Assembly: GCA_964016985.1 (NCBI GenBank)
Contig: OZ024825.1
Span: 36,145,557 to 36,209,556 of the forward strand
Length of the DNA stretch: 64,000 bases
Direction of reading: 5' to 3'
From: Anodontia alba
Lineage: Eukaryota; Mollusca; Bivalvia; Lucinida; Lucinidae
Position 1 is the first letter of the stretch. Every line of letters begins with the position of its first letter. Below, in pieces: positions 47,635-58,516 of this stretch. The notes below the pieces were generated by a model, which did no database searches, was not told the origin of the DNA, and saw only the letters and a program-made list of their open reading frames with translations. Made by a program: the position numbers and the translations under genes.

Positions 47635-47785
47635 ATCGATCAATTCAACGTTGATTCAACGTCTTTACGTATGACGTTGAGTCAGCACACAACGTTGAAA
47701 CAACGTTAAATCAACGTTTTGACGTTGAATCAACATTGAATCAACATTGAATCGACGTTGTTTCAACATTATGTGCCGGATGGGG
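47635..47785. repeat. ACGTTGA self-complementary cluster
   Basis: AACGTTGATTCAACGTC, AACGTTGAAACAACGTTAAA, ACGTTGAATCAACATTGAAT, ATCGACGTTGTTTCAACATT. Many 10-14 bp units each nearly self-complementary. Confidence 0.85.
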
Positions 47786-47949
47786 TAAATATTCGGACGC
47801 TTTCAATTCCTTACCATGTGTCTCCTAAACTTCGAAAAAAGTTAATTTGGCTGCCCAGTTCTGCCTTGAATGGCAAACATTGTAGACTGCGATGAGACGC
47901 GGCTGTCCGTGCCGTCCGATATGAGCGAGCAATTTGCTGAGTTCTTTTT

Positions 47950-48105
47950 GACCGAAAACTAAGACTGCTATGATCTCAAAGCAAATTTGTAGCAGACAAT
48001 TCACATGAAATCTCAAGCCTTATTTTCTCTGAAAAATTGGAAAATAAAATAGTCGTCTGCTGCAGTGCTGGCTGTAATTGTGGTCAGCGCTTTAAGGTTT
48101 ATATA
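47950..48105. repeat. MITE-P2 remnant
   Basis: GTAGCAGACAATTCACATGA, CAAGCCTTATTTTCTCTGAA, AGTCGTCTGCTGCAGT, CAGCGCTTTAAGG. Confidence 0.65.
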
Positions 48106-48660
48106 CGGTAGTATACTGCCCACTGCCTTGTTATCTTGATTAATCGCGTCACGCCATATACCAAATGTGGCATAAAAGGTTAGCATGTAATTATGAAGAA
48201 CGGTAGGCATGCGTGAAATCAATTTGTACACCCAACACAGCAATTTCAACACAGGGTACAGTATTTACTCTTAAGTCCTCGAACCCCTAACTTCTAGCTG
48301 AAAACGCCAATATAGCTACCTGGTGATGTGGTTGATGGATCAGCGTCGTCTGATCAACATTCCATACTGTTTACTTCTTGGTATAGACACCAAAATCATA
48401 TTCTGATATAAAAAAAAGGAAACAAAAGAAAGCAAAACAACGAAAAAAAAAAAAAAAAAAAAAAAGAAAAGAAAGAAAAGAAAAAGAAAACAACAACAGT
48501 GTTTGGGCATGAATTTGTTTATTTAAAAAAAAAAAAAAAAAAAAAATGATGAGACTGTTAGACAGTTAGACAAGTGGTATTCATCTACTGAACTACTACA
48601 GTACAATGGCCAAACATTTGAATTGTAATGTTCTTGACTTTTAACTCGTTTAAATATTAG
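48106..48660. other. Unassigned, with A-rich tracts
   Basis: A-rich 48410-48500 and an A-run 48524-48546. No gene. Confidence 0.5.
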
Positions 48661-48661
48661 C

Positions 48662-48940
48662 CATCACGAAAACACGCCTATAAAATTTTGACCCCCGTAA
48701 ACCCCACTTTTATATAGTAAAATTGGGGTTTACAGGGGTATACATTATTTTTCTTTTTTCTGCCCAAAAACATAGATTGTGGGTACTCGTTAGAACCGCC
48801 TCGCCGAGGCGGTTCTAACGAGTACCCACAATCTATGTTTTGAGCAGAAATAAGAAAAATATCAGAGTTTTTCATCTGAAATTTTTCAGTTTTGGGAGGT
48901 GAAATTTTCTATATATTTGAATTGGCGTGTTTTCGTAATG
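48662..48940. mobile_element. MITE-G, well preserved
   Basis: CATCACGAAAACACGCC to GCGTGTTTTCGTAATG; HP2 arms identical, GTACTCGTTAGAACCGCCTC. Confidence 0.95.
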
Positions 48941-48949
48941 ATTGTAAAT

Positions 48950-49078
48950 ATTTCAGTTATTCTATCCAAGAAAATAGGACCTGACATGAGGCGATTCACA
49001 TGAAATGTCAAATCCTGTTTTCTTGGAATATATCATATGTTGTCTGCAAATCTTGTCACTAGCGCTTCAAAGGTTAAG
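48950..49078. repeat. MITE-B/P2 remnant
   Basis: CAAGAAAATAGGACCTGACA, GATTCACATGAAATGTCAAA, GCGCTTCAAAGGTTAA. Confidence 0.65.
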
Positions 49079-49344
49079 ATTTTTTCTGTTATTTTTATGC
49101 TTTCAGAAGCTTAATTAAGAAACGATCATAACAACTTAATCAGATGCCTGCCCCATGAGAGTTTTGTGGGACTGTACAATATTCGGTATGTTGTCGGACA
49201 AATTCAGTAATACCGTTGGCCACTGCTTGCAATTATCCAGATGTTATCATATCAAATTGCTCTGATGGAGGCAAACAGATAAAATCTTCTTGTGCAACTC
49301 ACGACGCAATTTTAGTATACCATACATACCCTATTGCTTAGATT

Positions 49345-49522
49345 ATCTCAACCAGTGCAAACAGTGTAGACCCAGATCAGACGCCGCAGAACGCGGCGTC
49401 TGATCAGGGTCTACACTGTTTGCCACTCATCCAGCATCAAGAAATATTCAAATAGAGCTGAGTAAATGTTAGGACAAGTATATTAAGAAATTAAGGTGTC
49501 TCAATATTTAGGGTAAATACGG
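49345..49522. mobile_element. MITE-K
   Basis: GCAAACAGTGTAGACCCAGA with tip GACGCCGCAGAACGCGGCGTC. End TTTAGGGTAAATACGGTA. Confidence 0.9.
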
Positions 49523-50115
49523 TATTTCAATTTAAAATTTCAAAATTTTACAGATTTCAGTAATAGGCTGTCTTGAAATCACGCCAGAAGACTCCAGAAT
49601 TTATACGTTTGACATTTTCATTATTATTAATATTGTTCTTATTATTATTACAAATGAATATACTTTACGTATTGTGTAGTCATCAAAATTAGTACAGTTA
49701 TGTGAATAATGCACCAGTCACTTGTAGTCTCGAAATAGCGGAGCTTTTAACTTTTCAGTTTTTAAAGCCCTGCTAAACGCCCTGCACTGCAGGGACAAAT
49801 TTATAGTAAAATCCCTACTAAAATCCCTGCCATCCGGGGACAGTTTTTGTTTCCTGGAACAGTCTGCTCTCTGTTGCAAAAATCAACCTGCATTTTTTTC
49901 ATGGTAAAAGGTCTGGTTTACTCGATACAGCTAAATTCAAAGGTAACGTTCATTGACAGTATGAGTCAGGTTATAAGAAAACTAAAGTTTGAGGTTGATG
50001 TATGCAAAGTATTTTGACGGGAAATTAATACCCCGACGGAGGTTACAGCACTTAAGTCCCGCTTTGTCCCGCTATCCCCAACCCCGTAGGGGCCGGAGTT
50101 TCAAATGACTGGTGC
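49523..50115. other. Unassigned DNA
   Basis: CCCTGC..GCAGGG short palindrome near 49790. No gene. Confidence 0.4.
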
Positions 50116-50390
50116 CATCACGAAAACTTACCTGTATAATTTTGACCCCCTTAAACCCCAATTTTATGTAGTAAAACTGGGGTTTACAGGGGTATATATT
50201 ATTTTTCTTATCTCTGCTCAAACAATAGATTGTGGGTCTTCGTTAGAACCGCCTCGACGAGGCGGTTCTAACGAGTACCCACAATCTGTTTTGAGCAGAA
50301 ATGTGAAAAAAATATCAGTTTTTATCTGAAAACTTACAGTGTTTGGTGGTAAAATTTTCAATATAATCGAATAGGCGTGTTTTTGTAATG
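50116..50390. mobile_element. MITE-G
   Basis: CATCACGAAAACTTACC to GCGTGTTTTTGTAATG; HP2 tip CCGCCTCGACGAGGCGG. Confidence 0.9.
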
Positions 50391-50497
50391 ATAATATTTA
50401 TGTTGTGCAAAATTTTAATGCTGAGTCACCGGAGGGACATGGAGGCTGCTGCAATTGTGTAATGTACATACGTCTGTGAAGCTTGCTTTCATGGATC

Positions 50498-50777
50498 CAT
50501 TACGAAAACATTGCCTATTCAAATATACTGAAAATTTTACCACCAAAAAAATGAAACTTTTCAGATAAAAATTGTGATATTTTTCTAATTTCTGCTTAAA
50601 ACATAGATTGTGGGTACTCGTTAGAACCGCCTCGGCGAGGCGGTTCTAACGAGTACCCACAATCTATGTTTTTGAGCAGAAATAAGAAAAATAATGTATA
50701 CCCCTATATACCCCAGTTTTACTATATAAAAGTAGGGTTTAAGGGGGTCAACATTATATAGGCATGTTTTTGTGATG
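50498..50777. mobile_element. MITE-G, opposite orientation
   Basis: CATTACGAAAACATTGCC to GCATGTTTTTGTGATG; HP2 arms perfect. Confidence 0.95.
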
Positions 50778-50782
50778 CACCC

Positions 50783-50925
50783 ACTCACACATGGAACACC
50801 TCTCTGTCCACTTTATACTCAACCCAGGGCACGTCGAGTATGATCTAGGTGTACTCTTCTCAAGCCACGACCTTCCGCTTGCAAGTCGATTGCTTCGACC
50901 ACTATATCTTCGTGCCCACGAATTG
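50783..50925 (-). mobile_element. SINE-Z, partial
   Basis: Shares GTCCACTTTATACTCAACCC, GGGCACGTCGAGTATGATC with 52457 and 54640. Head with GCAAGTCGATTGCTTCGACC. Confidence 0.7.
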
Positions 50926-51184
50926 TGAATCAGTGTTTTCAAACTGTTATGCGAGCGCTTTATTGGTAAGTTTGCATGGGTTTTTTTAAAAGTGATTGGA
51001 TAAAACTTCAAAAGAAATCACTCCAATCTGAAAGTATTTGCCGCTCACTTCTTGTAGCGGTATTTGGAGACTACTCTTAAAGGAACAAAAAATAAAAAAA
51101 TGAAATAAAAATAACCACAAAAACACAAGCTTGCACCCAAGAGGATAAAACGGATAAAACATAGAATACATCTCTTCTTGAGGT

Positions 51185-51365
51185 ACCGTATACACCCCAA
51201 GTATTCGGACACTTGTTCTAAAATTTGAACAAGTACAAATTACTACCCGATGTTGTGTCTGAAAATTGTTAGATGACGACAAACAGTGTAGACCCTGGTG
51301 AGACGCCGCGTTCTGCGGCGTCTCATCTGGGTCTACACAGTTTACTCAGGACTGTCTGTCCGATT
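51185..51365. mobile_element. MITE-K
   Basis: ACCGTATACACCCCAAGTAT, ATTCGGACACTTGTTCTAAA, HP1 with inner stem GTGAGACGCCGCGTTCTGCG. Confidence 0.85.
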
Positions 51366-51534
51366 ACATACGATAAATATACGGTATACTCTCTCAACTC
51401 ATAACTGAAATAAAATTGGAAATTTAACACTGTCACTTGTGAAGGGTCATATGACGTCTCATGCAGTAATACGTGACATATGAACACTATATATGTAGTG
51501 AAGCGCAAAGGTGCCAAAAGTATTACATACTGAC

Positions 51535-51710
51535 CGCAACGTCGGAAAACGTACCTTCGTACATATGGGCCCAGCGAAGATTCAGATCAGCCTGCTTATT
51601 TTTCGTGCGGACAACGGCGACTCTGATCAGACTGCGCGGGTGCATGGGCTGATTAGAGTTCATTGATCGCACATGTCAGAATGTTCGTTTTCTTACGTTG
51701 TGGTTCAATT
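51535..51710. mobile_element. MITE-D, internal deletion
   Basis: CCGCAACGTCGGAAAACGTA, GCGAAGATTCAGATCAGCCT, then GCGCGGGTGCATGGGCTGAT, GTTCGTTTTCTTACGTTGTG. Confidence 0.8.
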
Positions 51711-51721
51711 GTCATCATTAG

Positions 51722-51945
51722 TTACCGTATATACCTTAAGTATTCGGACACCTTAACTCCTTACCATCCTCGTCCTAAAATTTGAACAAGTTCAGATTAC
51801 TACCTGTCAATTTAACAAAAAATCACGACTGAATAAATGGCAAACAGTGTAAACCTTGATCAGACGCCGCATTTTGCGGCGTCTGATCAAGCTTTACACT
51901 GTTTGCTCAGACCTATATATCCGAGTATTACGGTAAATATGGTAT
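51722..51945. mobile_element. MITE-K, complete
   Basis: TTACCGTATATACCTTAAGT to TTACGGTAAATATGGTA. HP1 GGCAAACAGTGTAAACCTTG with tip GACGCCGCATTTTGCGGCGTC. Confidence 0.9.
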
Positions 51946-52216
51946 AGTCTTTTTTTTTCAATATTAATGCAAGTGACGCACGGAAAGCTAAAAGCGTTCG
52001 GTGGGCGTAGACGCCTATTGGAGATGCACAGTTTCCGGGCATCGCTGTCTTTATATAGAGACAGGATTCGAAGAAGCAGTTATAAGGCGTTTACAGAGGT
52101 TGAAAAACTTGTCCGCATCTTGCACGAGGTCATTAATAGATCATAACATGCTAATATAATAGTTACTTTGATGAAATAAAAAAATAATGTTGACTGTACA
52201 AAACTCCGAATACCTT

Positions 52217-52318
52217 ATCAGCAGGCACTTGGCATTTACGGCTTATACAATGCCACTTTAACGTCGATACAACGTCAACGTAAATGCGACATTGTAAACA
52301 CGCCATGTGCCTGCTGGG
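52217..52318. mobile_element. Snapback element N2, 102 bp
   Basis: ATCAGCAGGCACTTGGCATT to GTGCCTGCTGGG, inner words AACGTCGATACAACGTCAAC. Flanked by TT on both sides. Confidence 0.8.
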
Positions 52319-52456
52319 TTCCTCAAAGTTGTGTATATGTATTAGGGTGGATCAGTCATGCACACCTGAGACCCACCTTATAAAAAGCGACCTTATGACA
52401 AATGCGACCAGCGTAGACCCAGATCAGTCTGCGGATTCGCGTATAGTGACACCTGT

Positions 52457-52640
52457 CTATCACCAAGCACCTCCCTGTTCACTTTATACCCAATCCAGGG
52501 CACGTCGAGTATGAACTAAATGTACTAATAATGGAACAAAAAAAAATCATGACCCAAACGGGATTTAAACCCGCGATATCTGGTTAGGAAATCGAACGCG
52601 CGGACAATATCCATAACACGAGCATTTACAACGGCATAAA
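52457..52640 (-). mobile_element. SINE-Z with tRNA-like head
   Basis: TTCACTTTATACCCAATCCA, GGGCACGTCGAGTATGAACT, and head GGGATTTAAACCCGCGATAT (box B) with GAAATCGAACGCGCGGAC. Confidence 0.75.
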
Positions 52641-52694
52641 CAGCCACCCTCATGGTAGAAGGGAGAAAGCATTACAAAAGTACATTCTTAAAGA

Positions 52695-52890
52695 TATAAA
52701 CCGTAACGTGAGAAAACGTACCTTCTGACGTGCGCCAAATGATCCGTACAGTCTGATCAGACTCTTCGCTGTCCACATGAACACAGTTTGCATCCTTGGC
52801 TATCCAAAATGTGCCCTGTGAAGATTTTGATCAGACTTCGAGATCTGAATCTTCGCTGGGCGAACATGTCCGAAATACGTTTTCGGACAT
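52695..52890. mobile_element. MITE-D
   Basis: CGTAACGTGAGAAAACGTAC, TCCTTGGCTATCCAAAATGT, AACATGTCCGAAATACGTTT. Confidence 0.8.
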
Positions 52891-53750
52891 TTCTGCTCAT
52901 AGTTTAGCTTAGCATGCATTTCAGCAGACAACTTTTTGAAACATTTGAATGATAAACATTCGCAACAGCCATTAAGGTACAAGATTTTCGCTTTAATCAT
53001 TAAATTTTAGCGCAAAAGAATTGATAATCGTTATCTTTTGACATTAATTTCTTAGTCGATCCTATCCAGATCCTTTTAAAGTATTCAGTGCAGGGTGACA
53101 GTCAGGGAATCGAATAAATATATTGCTTGTAATACTTTTAAGACAATCCTTTGAATTCCAAAAAATCAAATCACTGACAGCACTGGTGGGTCGATTGTCT
53201 CTGAATATAGGATGGGAAAATGGTCCTAAACGGGGACTTTAGACTTCTATTTAACCCTTAACCGCAAACAGTGTCCCAAATTTCCCAGTCCAGGTTTTAC
53301 AGATAACCTGCTAACTTCAACTCTGTACGCAGCTATAAATAACCGTTACCTGGATTTCGTCTATAATGCGCGCTTTGATTACATAACATGGACAGTTACC
53401 TAAAGGAAATGTTTGCCTTCTGGGTATAAACGCTTTGAACGTTTAATGTAAGGAAAATACCACCGGTTTATCAAACGCTACAGCTTAGGTAAAAACAAGA
53501 TAAACTTAATTACTTGGTAAAAATGTAGACAACAACGCTTTGAACTTTTTTTTTCTAAACATGTTTTCCTCTCCAGAACACAAACTGAATACAGTAATTG
53601 ACGTATATCACAAGTTTATCGTATGATGAATTTGCACAGAGAGCGTTATGGGCTCACACTGCAATTAAACTTAAGTAGGTCGTCTATAGAACTAAAAAAG
53701 GAAATCAATAATATTAAAAAAATATAGTGTAATACTATTATACTATTATA
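52891..53750. other. Unassigned, partly repeated at 58.2 kb
   Basis: 53160-53360 (GGGTCGATTGTCTCTG, CCCAGTCCAGGTTTTACAGA, AGCTATAAATAACCGTTAC) matches, mostly in reverse orientation, blocks at 58210-58500. Unclassified dispersed repeat. Confidence 0.45.
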
Positions 53751-53930
53751 TTAACTCTAAGCATGCTGGGTAAAAATTCAGCGGACGTCATTTTGATTTT
53801 TTTTTCTTATTTTTCCCAGAAAATAGGATTTGGCATTTCATGCAAACTGTTTGCATGATCTGTCAAAGCCTATTTTTCTGAAAAAAAAAAAAAAAAAAAA
53901 AAAAAAAGAAAGAAAAATAGCCAGCGTACG
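53751..53930. mobile_element. MITE-B with A-run
   Basis: TTAA|CTCTAAGCATGCTGGG, TTCAGCGGACGTCATTTTGA, short HP3 tip GCATTTCATGCAAACTGTTT. An A-run 53881-53907 replaces the right end. Confidence 0.8.
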
Positions 53931-53934
53931 ACAA

Positions 53935-54050
53935 AACCTGTATACAAGAATATGTGCGACCAGCGAAGACTCAGATCAGCCTGCGCATCCGCGCAGTCTG
54001 ATCAGAGTCTTCGTTAATCGCACGTGCCTTCAATGGCATCCAGGCTATAT
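53935..54050. mobile_element. MITE-D 5' half
   Basis: TGCGACCAGCGAAGACTCAG, HP4 GATCAGCCTGCGCATCCGCG with return AGTCTGATCAGAGTCTTCG. Confidence 0.8.
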
Positions 54051-54197
54051 TGTAGGTTTTGTCGTACTGAGTGGTAAAGATTACAGCTGACACATGATGA
54101 GGATTAACCAGATATCACTTGAAGATTTCACTATTAACCCTAAAATCGTCTGCCTTGTATGCGATCATTCCTATAGAGTTTCAAACCTTTGTTTCTC

Positions 54198-54286
54198 AAA
54201 AAATAAATAAATAAATAAATAAATAAAAATAAAATAAATAAAATAAAATAAAATAAAATAAAATAAATAAATAAATAAATAAACAG
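54198..54286. repeat. (AAAT)n / (AAAAT)n microsatellite
   Basis: TAAA and TAAAA units over about 88 bp. Confidence 0.95.
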
Positions 54287-54379
54287 ACTACCACCTGCTG
54301 CTGCTGCTGTTGTGACTGAACTGATATGTTCACGGAAACCAACTGTCTGAATTGTTTGCCCCCACCCCCACCCCCCCTC

Positions 54380-54470
54380 CTCTCAAAAAAGGTCTTCTCT
54401 AAAAGGAAAGAATTTACTCCCCTTTTTAGAGTAGACGTCTTTTCAGAAGAGATTTTTCTTTGCAGGAAAG
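54380..54470. repeat. MITE-S fragment
   Basis: GTCTTCTCTAAAAGGAAAGA with TTTTTAGAGTAGACGTCTTT. Confidence 0.65.
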
Positions 54471-54639
54471 CAAACAGGATTTACAAAATTTGCCTCGCTT
54501 GTCACAGTAAAGTAAATGGCGGAAAAGTATAATGAGACTTTAAAGCGTTTGAGCTGAACACTTGAGGAAACGGTGCTCTCAAACAGTGTTCATCTTTTTG
54601 GACAGCAATATAGAACTACTATTGGCCACTTAATGTCAT

Positions 54640-54775
54640 CCTGTCCACTTCAATATACTCAGCACAGGACACGTCATGTAGGGTTTTATACGAATGACCT
54701 GGAAATCCTGGCCGGAATGTGAATAAGGGTTTCCGAGACACTCTAACCATTACGCCAGCGGGGCCACGAGTAGAG
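54640..54775 (-). mobile_element. SINE-Z, diverged
   Basis: CTGTCCACTTCAATATACTC, GGACACGTCATGTAGGGTTT, head ACACTCTAACCATTACGCCA. Confidence 0.65.
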
Positions 54776-54789
54776 AACAAGCATTTATA

Positions 54790-55025
54790 CAGGCCGCATC
54801 GTGCGAAAAAAGCGGCGAGCATGGGCAAAATGCGCAGATTCAGATCGTCCTGCACATGCGCAAAGTATTAACGGGGCTTTTTGCTGTCCATTCTGTATAT
54901 CTGTAGTAACGATTTTGTTAGCGGATAGTGAAGGCCCTGATCAGACTGCGCATATGCGCAGTCTGATCTGGGCCTTCGCTGTCCACACATGACCCGAAGG
55001 CACATTTTCGCTTGGTGGAGCTCAT
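54790..55025. mobile_element. MITE-C2
   Basis: ATGGGCAAAATGCGCAGATT to CCGAAGGCACATTTTCGC. Hairpin AGTGAAGGCCCTGATCAGAC / GTCTGATCTGGGCCTTCGCT. Confidence 0.75.
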
Positions 55026-55039
55026 AATAGTCACTGAAG

Positions 55040-55435
55040 AAAAGGGAACATACTTTCAAATATTCACTGGAGAATAGAGAACAAACTTTAATTTATTCAT
55101 TAAAGCTAAAAGAACAAACTTTTAGCTACCTTATTTGCTTGGGATAGAGAACAAGCTTTTAGTTATTTGCTAAGAATAGAGAACAAACGTTGATTTATTC
55201 ACTAAAGAACAGAGAACAAACTTTAATTTATTCACTAAAAAATAGAGAACAAACTTTAATTTATTCGAACAAACTAATTTATTCACTAAAGAACAGAGAA
55301 CAAAACTTCAATTTATTCACTAAAGAATAGAGAACAAACTTTGATTTATTCACTATAGAATAGAGAATAAACTTTTAGTTATTGATTGAAAAATAGAGAA
55401 AAAACTTTTAGTTATTTGCTGAGGAAAGAAAGCAC
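55040..55435. repeat. ~36-bp tandem repeat
   Basis: Unit AGAATAGAGAACAAACTTTA plus ATTTATTCACTAA; about ten variable copies. Confidence 0.9.
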
Positions 55436-55511
55436 TTGTTATTTACCAAAAAAAATGCAGTAAAAAATCTTCAGTTCAGTCCTACTTTACATAACGCTTG
55501 CGATCCTGTTG

Positions 55512-55756
55512 TTAACCCTTAAAGCGCCAATCACAACAATTGTCGTCTGCTTTCTCATCTGCTTGTGAGTTTAAAAGTCATTTCTGCAAACAGTGTGGAC
55601 CCAGATCAGACGGCTCCTTTAGGAGCAGTCTGATCTCGGTCCACACTGTTTGCCTGTATGCAAAAATAGGTTTGAAAAGTTTGCAAGAATATTCAGCCGA
55701 CGACATAAACAGATGACATTTTCAGATGCAGGTTTTCTTGGCGTTTTAAGGGTTAA
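55512..55756. mobile_element. MITE-P, full length
   Basis: TTAA|CCCTTAAAGCGCCAATCAC to CTTGGCGTTTTAAGGG|TTAA. HP1 GCAAACAGTGTGGACCCAGA with tip GACGGCTCCTTTAGGAGCAGTC. Confidence 0.92.
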
Positions 55757-56219
55757 CCAGTTTTATTATTACAAGTTATACGACTCAAAATTCATTGATG
55801 TATTGAAACGTTTGTTCACAAGTTGTTAATGTTCTTGAGCATGAAGGTCTATCGGAACCCGAATTCTAGGGCGACTTAAGTCTATAAATTCAAAATTGTT
55901 GGTAAGACTAATTTTTCGGAACAATTAAAAAGAAAAAAAAAATCACACATTACATACAGATAGGTTATATCATGAATATTATGCGGCAGACTGCATGTAT
56001 GGTTTTTAACCCAATTATGGTTGATAACTTTGCTTTCCTCTTTGATTACACATCGGTGAGTCGGCACTCAGATGGGATGGTGACACCTTTCTCAATTTGC
56101 TTCAGAAGGGTGGCGCGAGATTTCGTGTGGTCGGGGCCATCCTGACCCAAAGTTTTCATTTTTCTCTGCACTGGTATCAGACTGCCATTGACTTCTCTAC
56201 TTTCACTGCAATATGCTGG
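55757..56219. other. Unassigned DNA
   Basis: No repeat or gene recognised. Confidence 0.4.
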
Positions 56220-56493
56220 CATTACGAAAACACGCCTATTCAAATATATAGAAAATTTCACCTCCATAAAACTGAAAATTTTCAGATAAAAGTTCTGATA
56301 TTTTTCATACTTCTGCTCAAAACATAGATTGTGGGTACTCGTTAGAACCGCCTCGCCGAGGCGGTTCTAACGAGTACCCACAATCTATGTTTTGAGCAGA
56401 AATATGATAAATAATGTATACCCCTTTAAACCTATTACTATATGAAAGTGGGGTTTAAGGGGGTCAAAAGTATATAGGTATGTTTTCATGATG
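56220..56493. mobile_element. MITE-G
   Basis: CATTACGAAAACACGCC to GTATGTTTTCATGATG; HP2 arms perfect. Confidence 0.95.
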
Positions 56494-56515
56494 GATTATT
56501 TGTGTTTTGCTGTGA

Positions 56516-56859
56516 TACAGTCACTCCTCTTTATACCGACTCTCGATAAACCGACAAAATTTGTTATAATGACAATTTGACTGGCATAAAACCTTCGTTC
56601 GTTAGGTGACAGTTAATAAGAAATTATGTAAGAAAAAATGTTTTAATATGTTAAGAAATATGCTTTCGATATTTGCTAAAATCGCCTCACAGAGGCGATT
56701 CTTACAAATATCCAAAAACATGTTTTATGAGGAAATAAAAATAACACAAGGCCTTTCTTACACACATTCTGCTCATTAGATATTTTTACAACAGCAAATC
56801 CGTTTTAATTGCAACATATTTCGGAACAAATGCTGTCATTGTAACGAGGATCAACTGTA
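56516..56859. mobile_element. MITE-T, Tigger-like
   Basis: TA|CAGTCACTCCTCTTTATAC to GTAACGAGGATCAACTG|TA. HP2-like centre GATATTTGCTAAAATCGCCTC / GAGGCGATTCTTACAAATATC. Confidence 0.88.
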
Positions 56860-57019
56860 TGTCTCTAACGAGGTAGAAAACCCTACGGGGACCAACACAT
56901 AATTGTAATTTTGAGCAGCATCTAAATTAAGCCTTGTGAGAGGTTGTGTTCGTGTAAAACTAGTTTTTATACACCCCAACCCCAAGTAATTGTTTCTACT
57001 GTCCGGTTCAAGGTAGTTA

Positions 57020-57200
57020 CAGTATTTACCGAGTGTATTCGGACAGACAGGTCTGAGCAAACAGTGTAGACCCAGATGAGACGCCGCAGAACGCGGCGTC
57101 TCATCGGGATCTACACTGATACTGCAATTTTTAGACACAATATCGGGTAGTAAATTATACTTGTTCAAATTTTAGAACAAGTATGGTATGGTTCTTCTTT
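57020..57200. mobile_element. MITE-K
   Basis: GTATTTACCGAGTGTATTCG, HP1 GCAAACAGTGTAGACCCAGA with inner stem TGAGACGCCGCAGAACGCGG. The right outer arm is truncated. Confidence 0.85.
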
Positions 57201-57217
57201 GATTGTACGTCAATAGA

Positions 57218-57446
57218 TAGACTGGCTCCAGTCTCCAGTGACTAAATATTTTTTCTTATTCTCCTGTTTGATAATGCACGATAATCCACTAAAATAAAAT
57301 TAAAGTAACATCATGACTATAAAGGCTGGACACTAGTGACCAGTCTTTATAGTCATGTTATTATTTTGGCTTTATTGTAGTGGATTATCAAACAGAATTA
57401 TAAGAAAATAAGAAAAAAAAGTCACTGAAGGCCGAAGCCAGTCTAG
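57218..57446. mobile_element. MITE-R, long copy
   Basis: TAGACTGGCTCCAGTCTC to GAAGCCAGTCTA, arms TTTCTTATTCTCCTGTTTGA, inner hairpin CATGACTATAAAGGCTGGAC / CCAGTCTTTATAGTCATG. Confidence 0.9.
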
Positions 57447-57447
57447 T

Positions 57448-57670
57448 ATGTCAGTTACTGCAACTGTGCTATTGTGTCTCGTCATCGTTTGTTCCGCATT
57501 TTTCTTTACCTTTTTCGGGGCCTCGCAAAGGCTGTTCGTCGTGATGATAACGTCACCTATAATTTTTCATAACATGTTTGAGAACATTTCTAAAGTAACT
57601 CCTTATGTTGGTCTATTGTTTCGTAATCACACTAAGAAGTGGTATAAGGCACTTAATGCAAAGTGCATTG
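57448..57670 (+). CDS. Candidate first coding exon, membrane-anchor-like N terminus
   Basis: I do not recognise the product. ATG at 57448 opens a 74-codon frame to a consensus donor ATTG|GTAAGT at 57670/57671. The N terminus (TATVLLCLVIVCSAFFFTFF) looks like a signal anchor, followed by RLFVVMITSPIIFHNMF and a polar stretch FRNHTKKWYKALNAKC. It begins 2 bp after the end of MITE-R, so promoter or upstream exons would have to be in or beyond repeats. Could be a chance frame. Confidence 0.3.
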
Positions 57671-58310
57671 GTAAGTTTCCATGGCCCTAAACAAGTTGAC
57701 AAAAGAATTTTCTACCACCTAAATTGTTTTGATTTAATAGTATAATAACAAATGACGTAAAAGAATATCAAACATTTTCATAATCGTTTTGTATTTTTCT
57801 GTAACTTTACTATACTTATAAACTGTTTAATTTAGAGAACTTTTTGACGCAATTACCACAAATATGAAAGATTTTCTCTCTTTTTTTCATTCAACTGTCT
57901 GCATAGACGTTGTTTTCTTGCATATTTTTTTTTTAAACTATAAAATACATTGGCTAATTAAAGTACTATACCATAAGTCAATGTTATCCTTTTTTTGTTT
58001 TAAATACGTCATTAATTCAAAGGATTCGGACAGACAAGCCAAAGCAAAGACTGTAGAACCCAGCGTCTGTTTGGACTGCATTGTTTAACATTTCTTCAGC
58101 AAGTTTAAGACACAGACAGATAGTAAAGTGGACTTAATCAAATTTTAAGACAAAGCTAATTAAGTGTTATGAATTCCGACTACCAGGGTAAATACTGTAT
58201 CCGATTTTTCGGGTCGATTGTTTACAATCGTGCCATGTAACGGTTGTTTATAGCTGTGCTATTATTATCGCTGTAACGTCAGAGTGCTGTTGATAGAGGG
58301 TTATCTGTAA
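57671..58310. other. Unassigned DNA
   Basis: T-rich in part. A decayed MITE-K-like block (ATTCGGACAGACAAGCC, GACTGTAGAACCCAGCG) at 58020-58085. No downstream exon for the 57448 frame recognised. Confidence 0.4.
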
Positions 58311-58337
58311 AACACGGACTGGGACGTTTGGGACATT

Positions 58338-58405
58338 GGCAAACAATGCAGACCCAGATCAGACGCCGCGTTCTGCGGCGTCTGATCTGGGCCTGCACTG
58401 TTTGC
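58338..58405. repeat. HP1 hairpin in an unclassified repeat
   Basis: GGCAAACAATGCAGACCCAG with tip GACGCCGCGTTCTGCGGCGTC. Surrounding sequence (TTATCTGTAAAACACGGACT, CAATCGACCCACCAAATCTG) recurs at 53.2 kb. Confidence 0.85.
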
Positions 58406-58516
58406 TTAAATTACAGGAATTTAAGGGTTGAAGGAAACAGCCTGAAATGCCCGTTCGGACAATCGACCCACCAAATCTGTCTGGGCTTTGATTCTCCAAT
58501 TACCGCATACTGTTGA

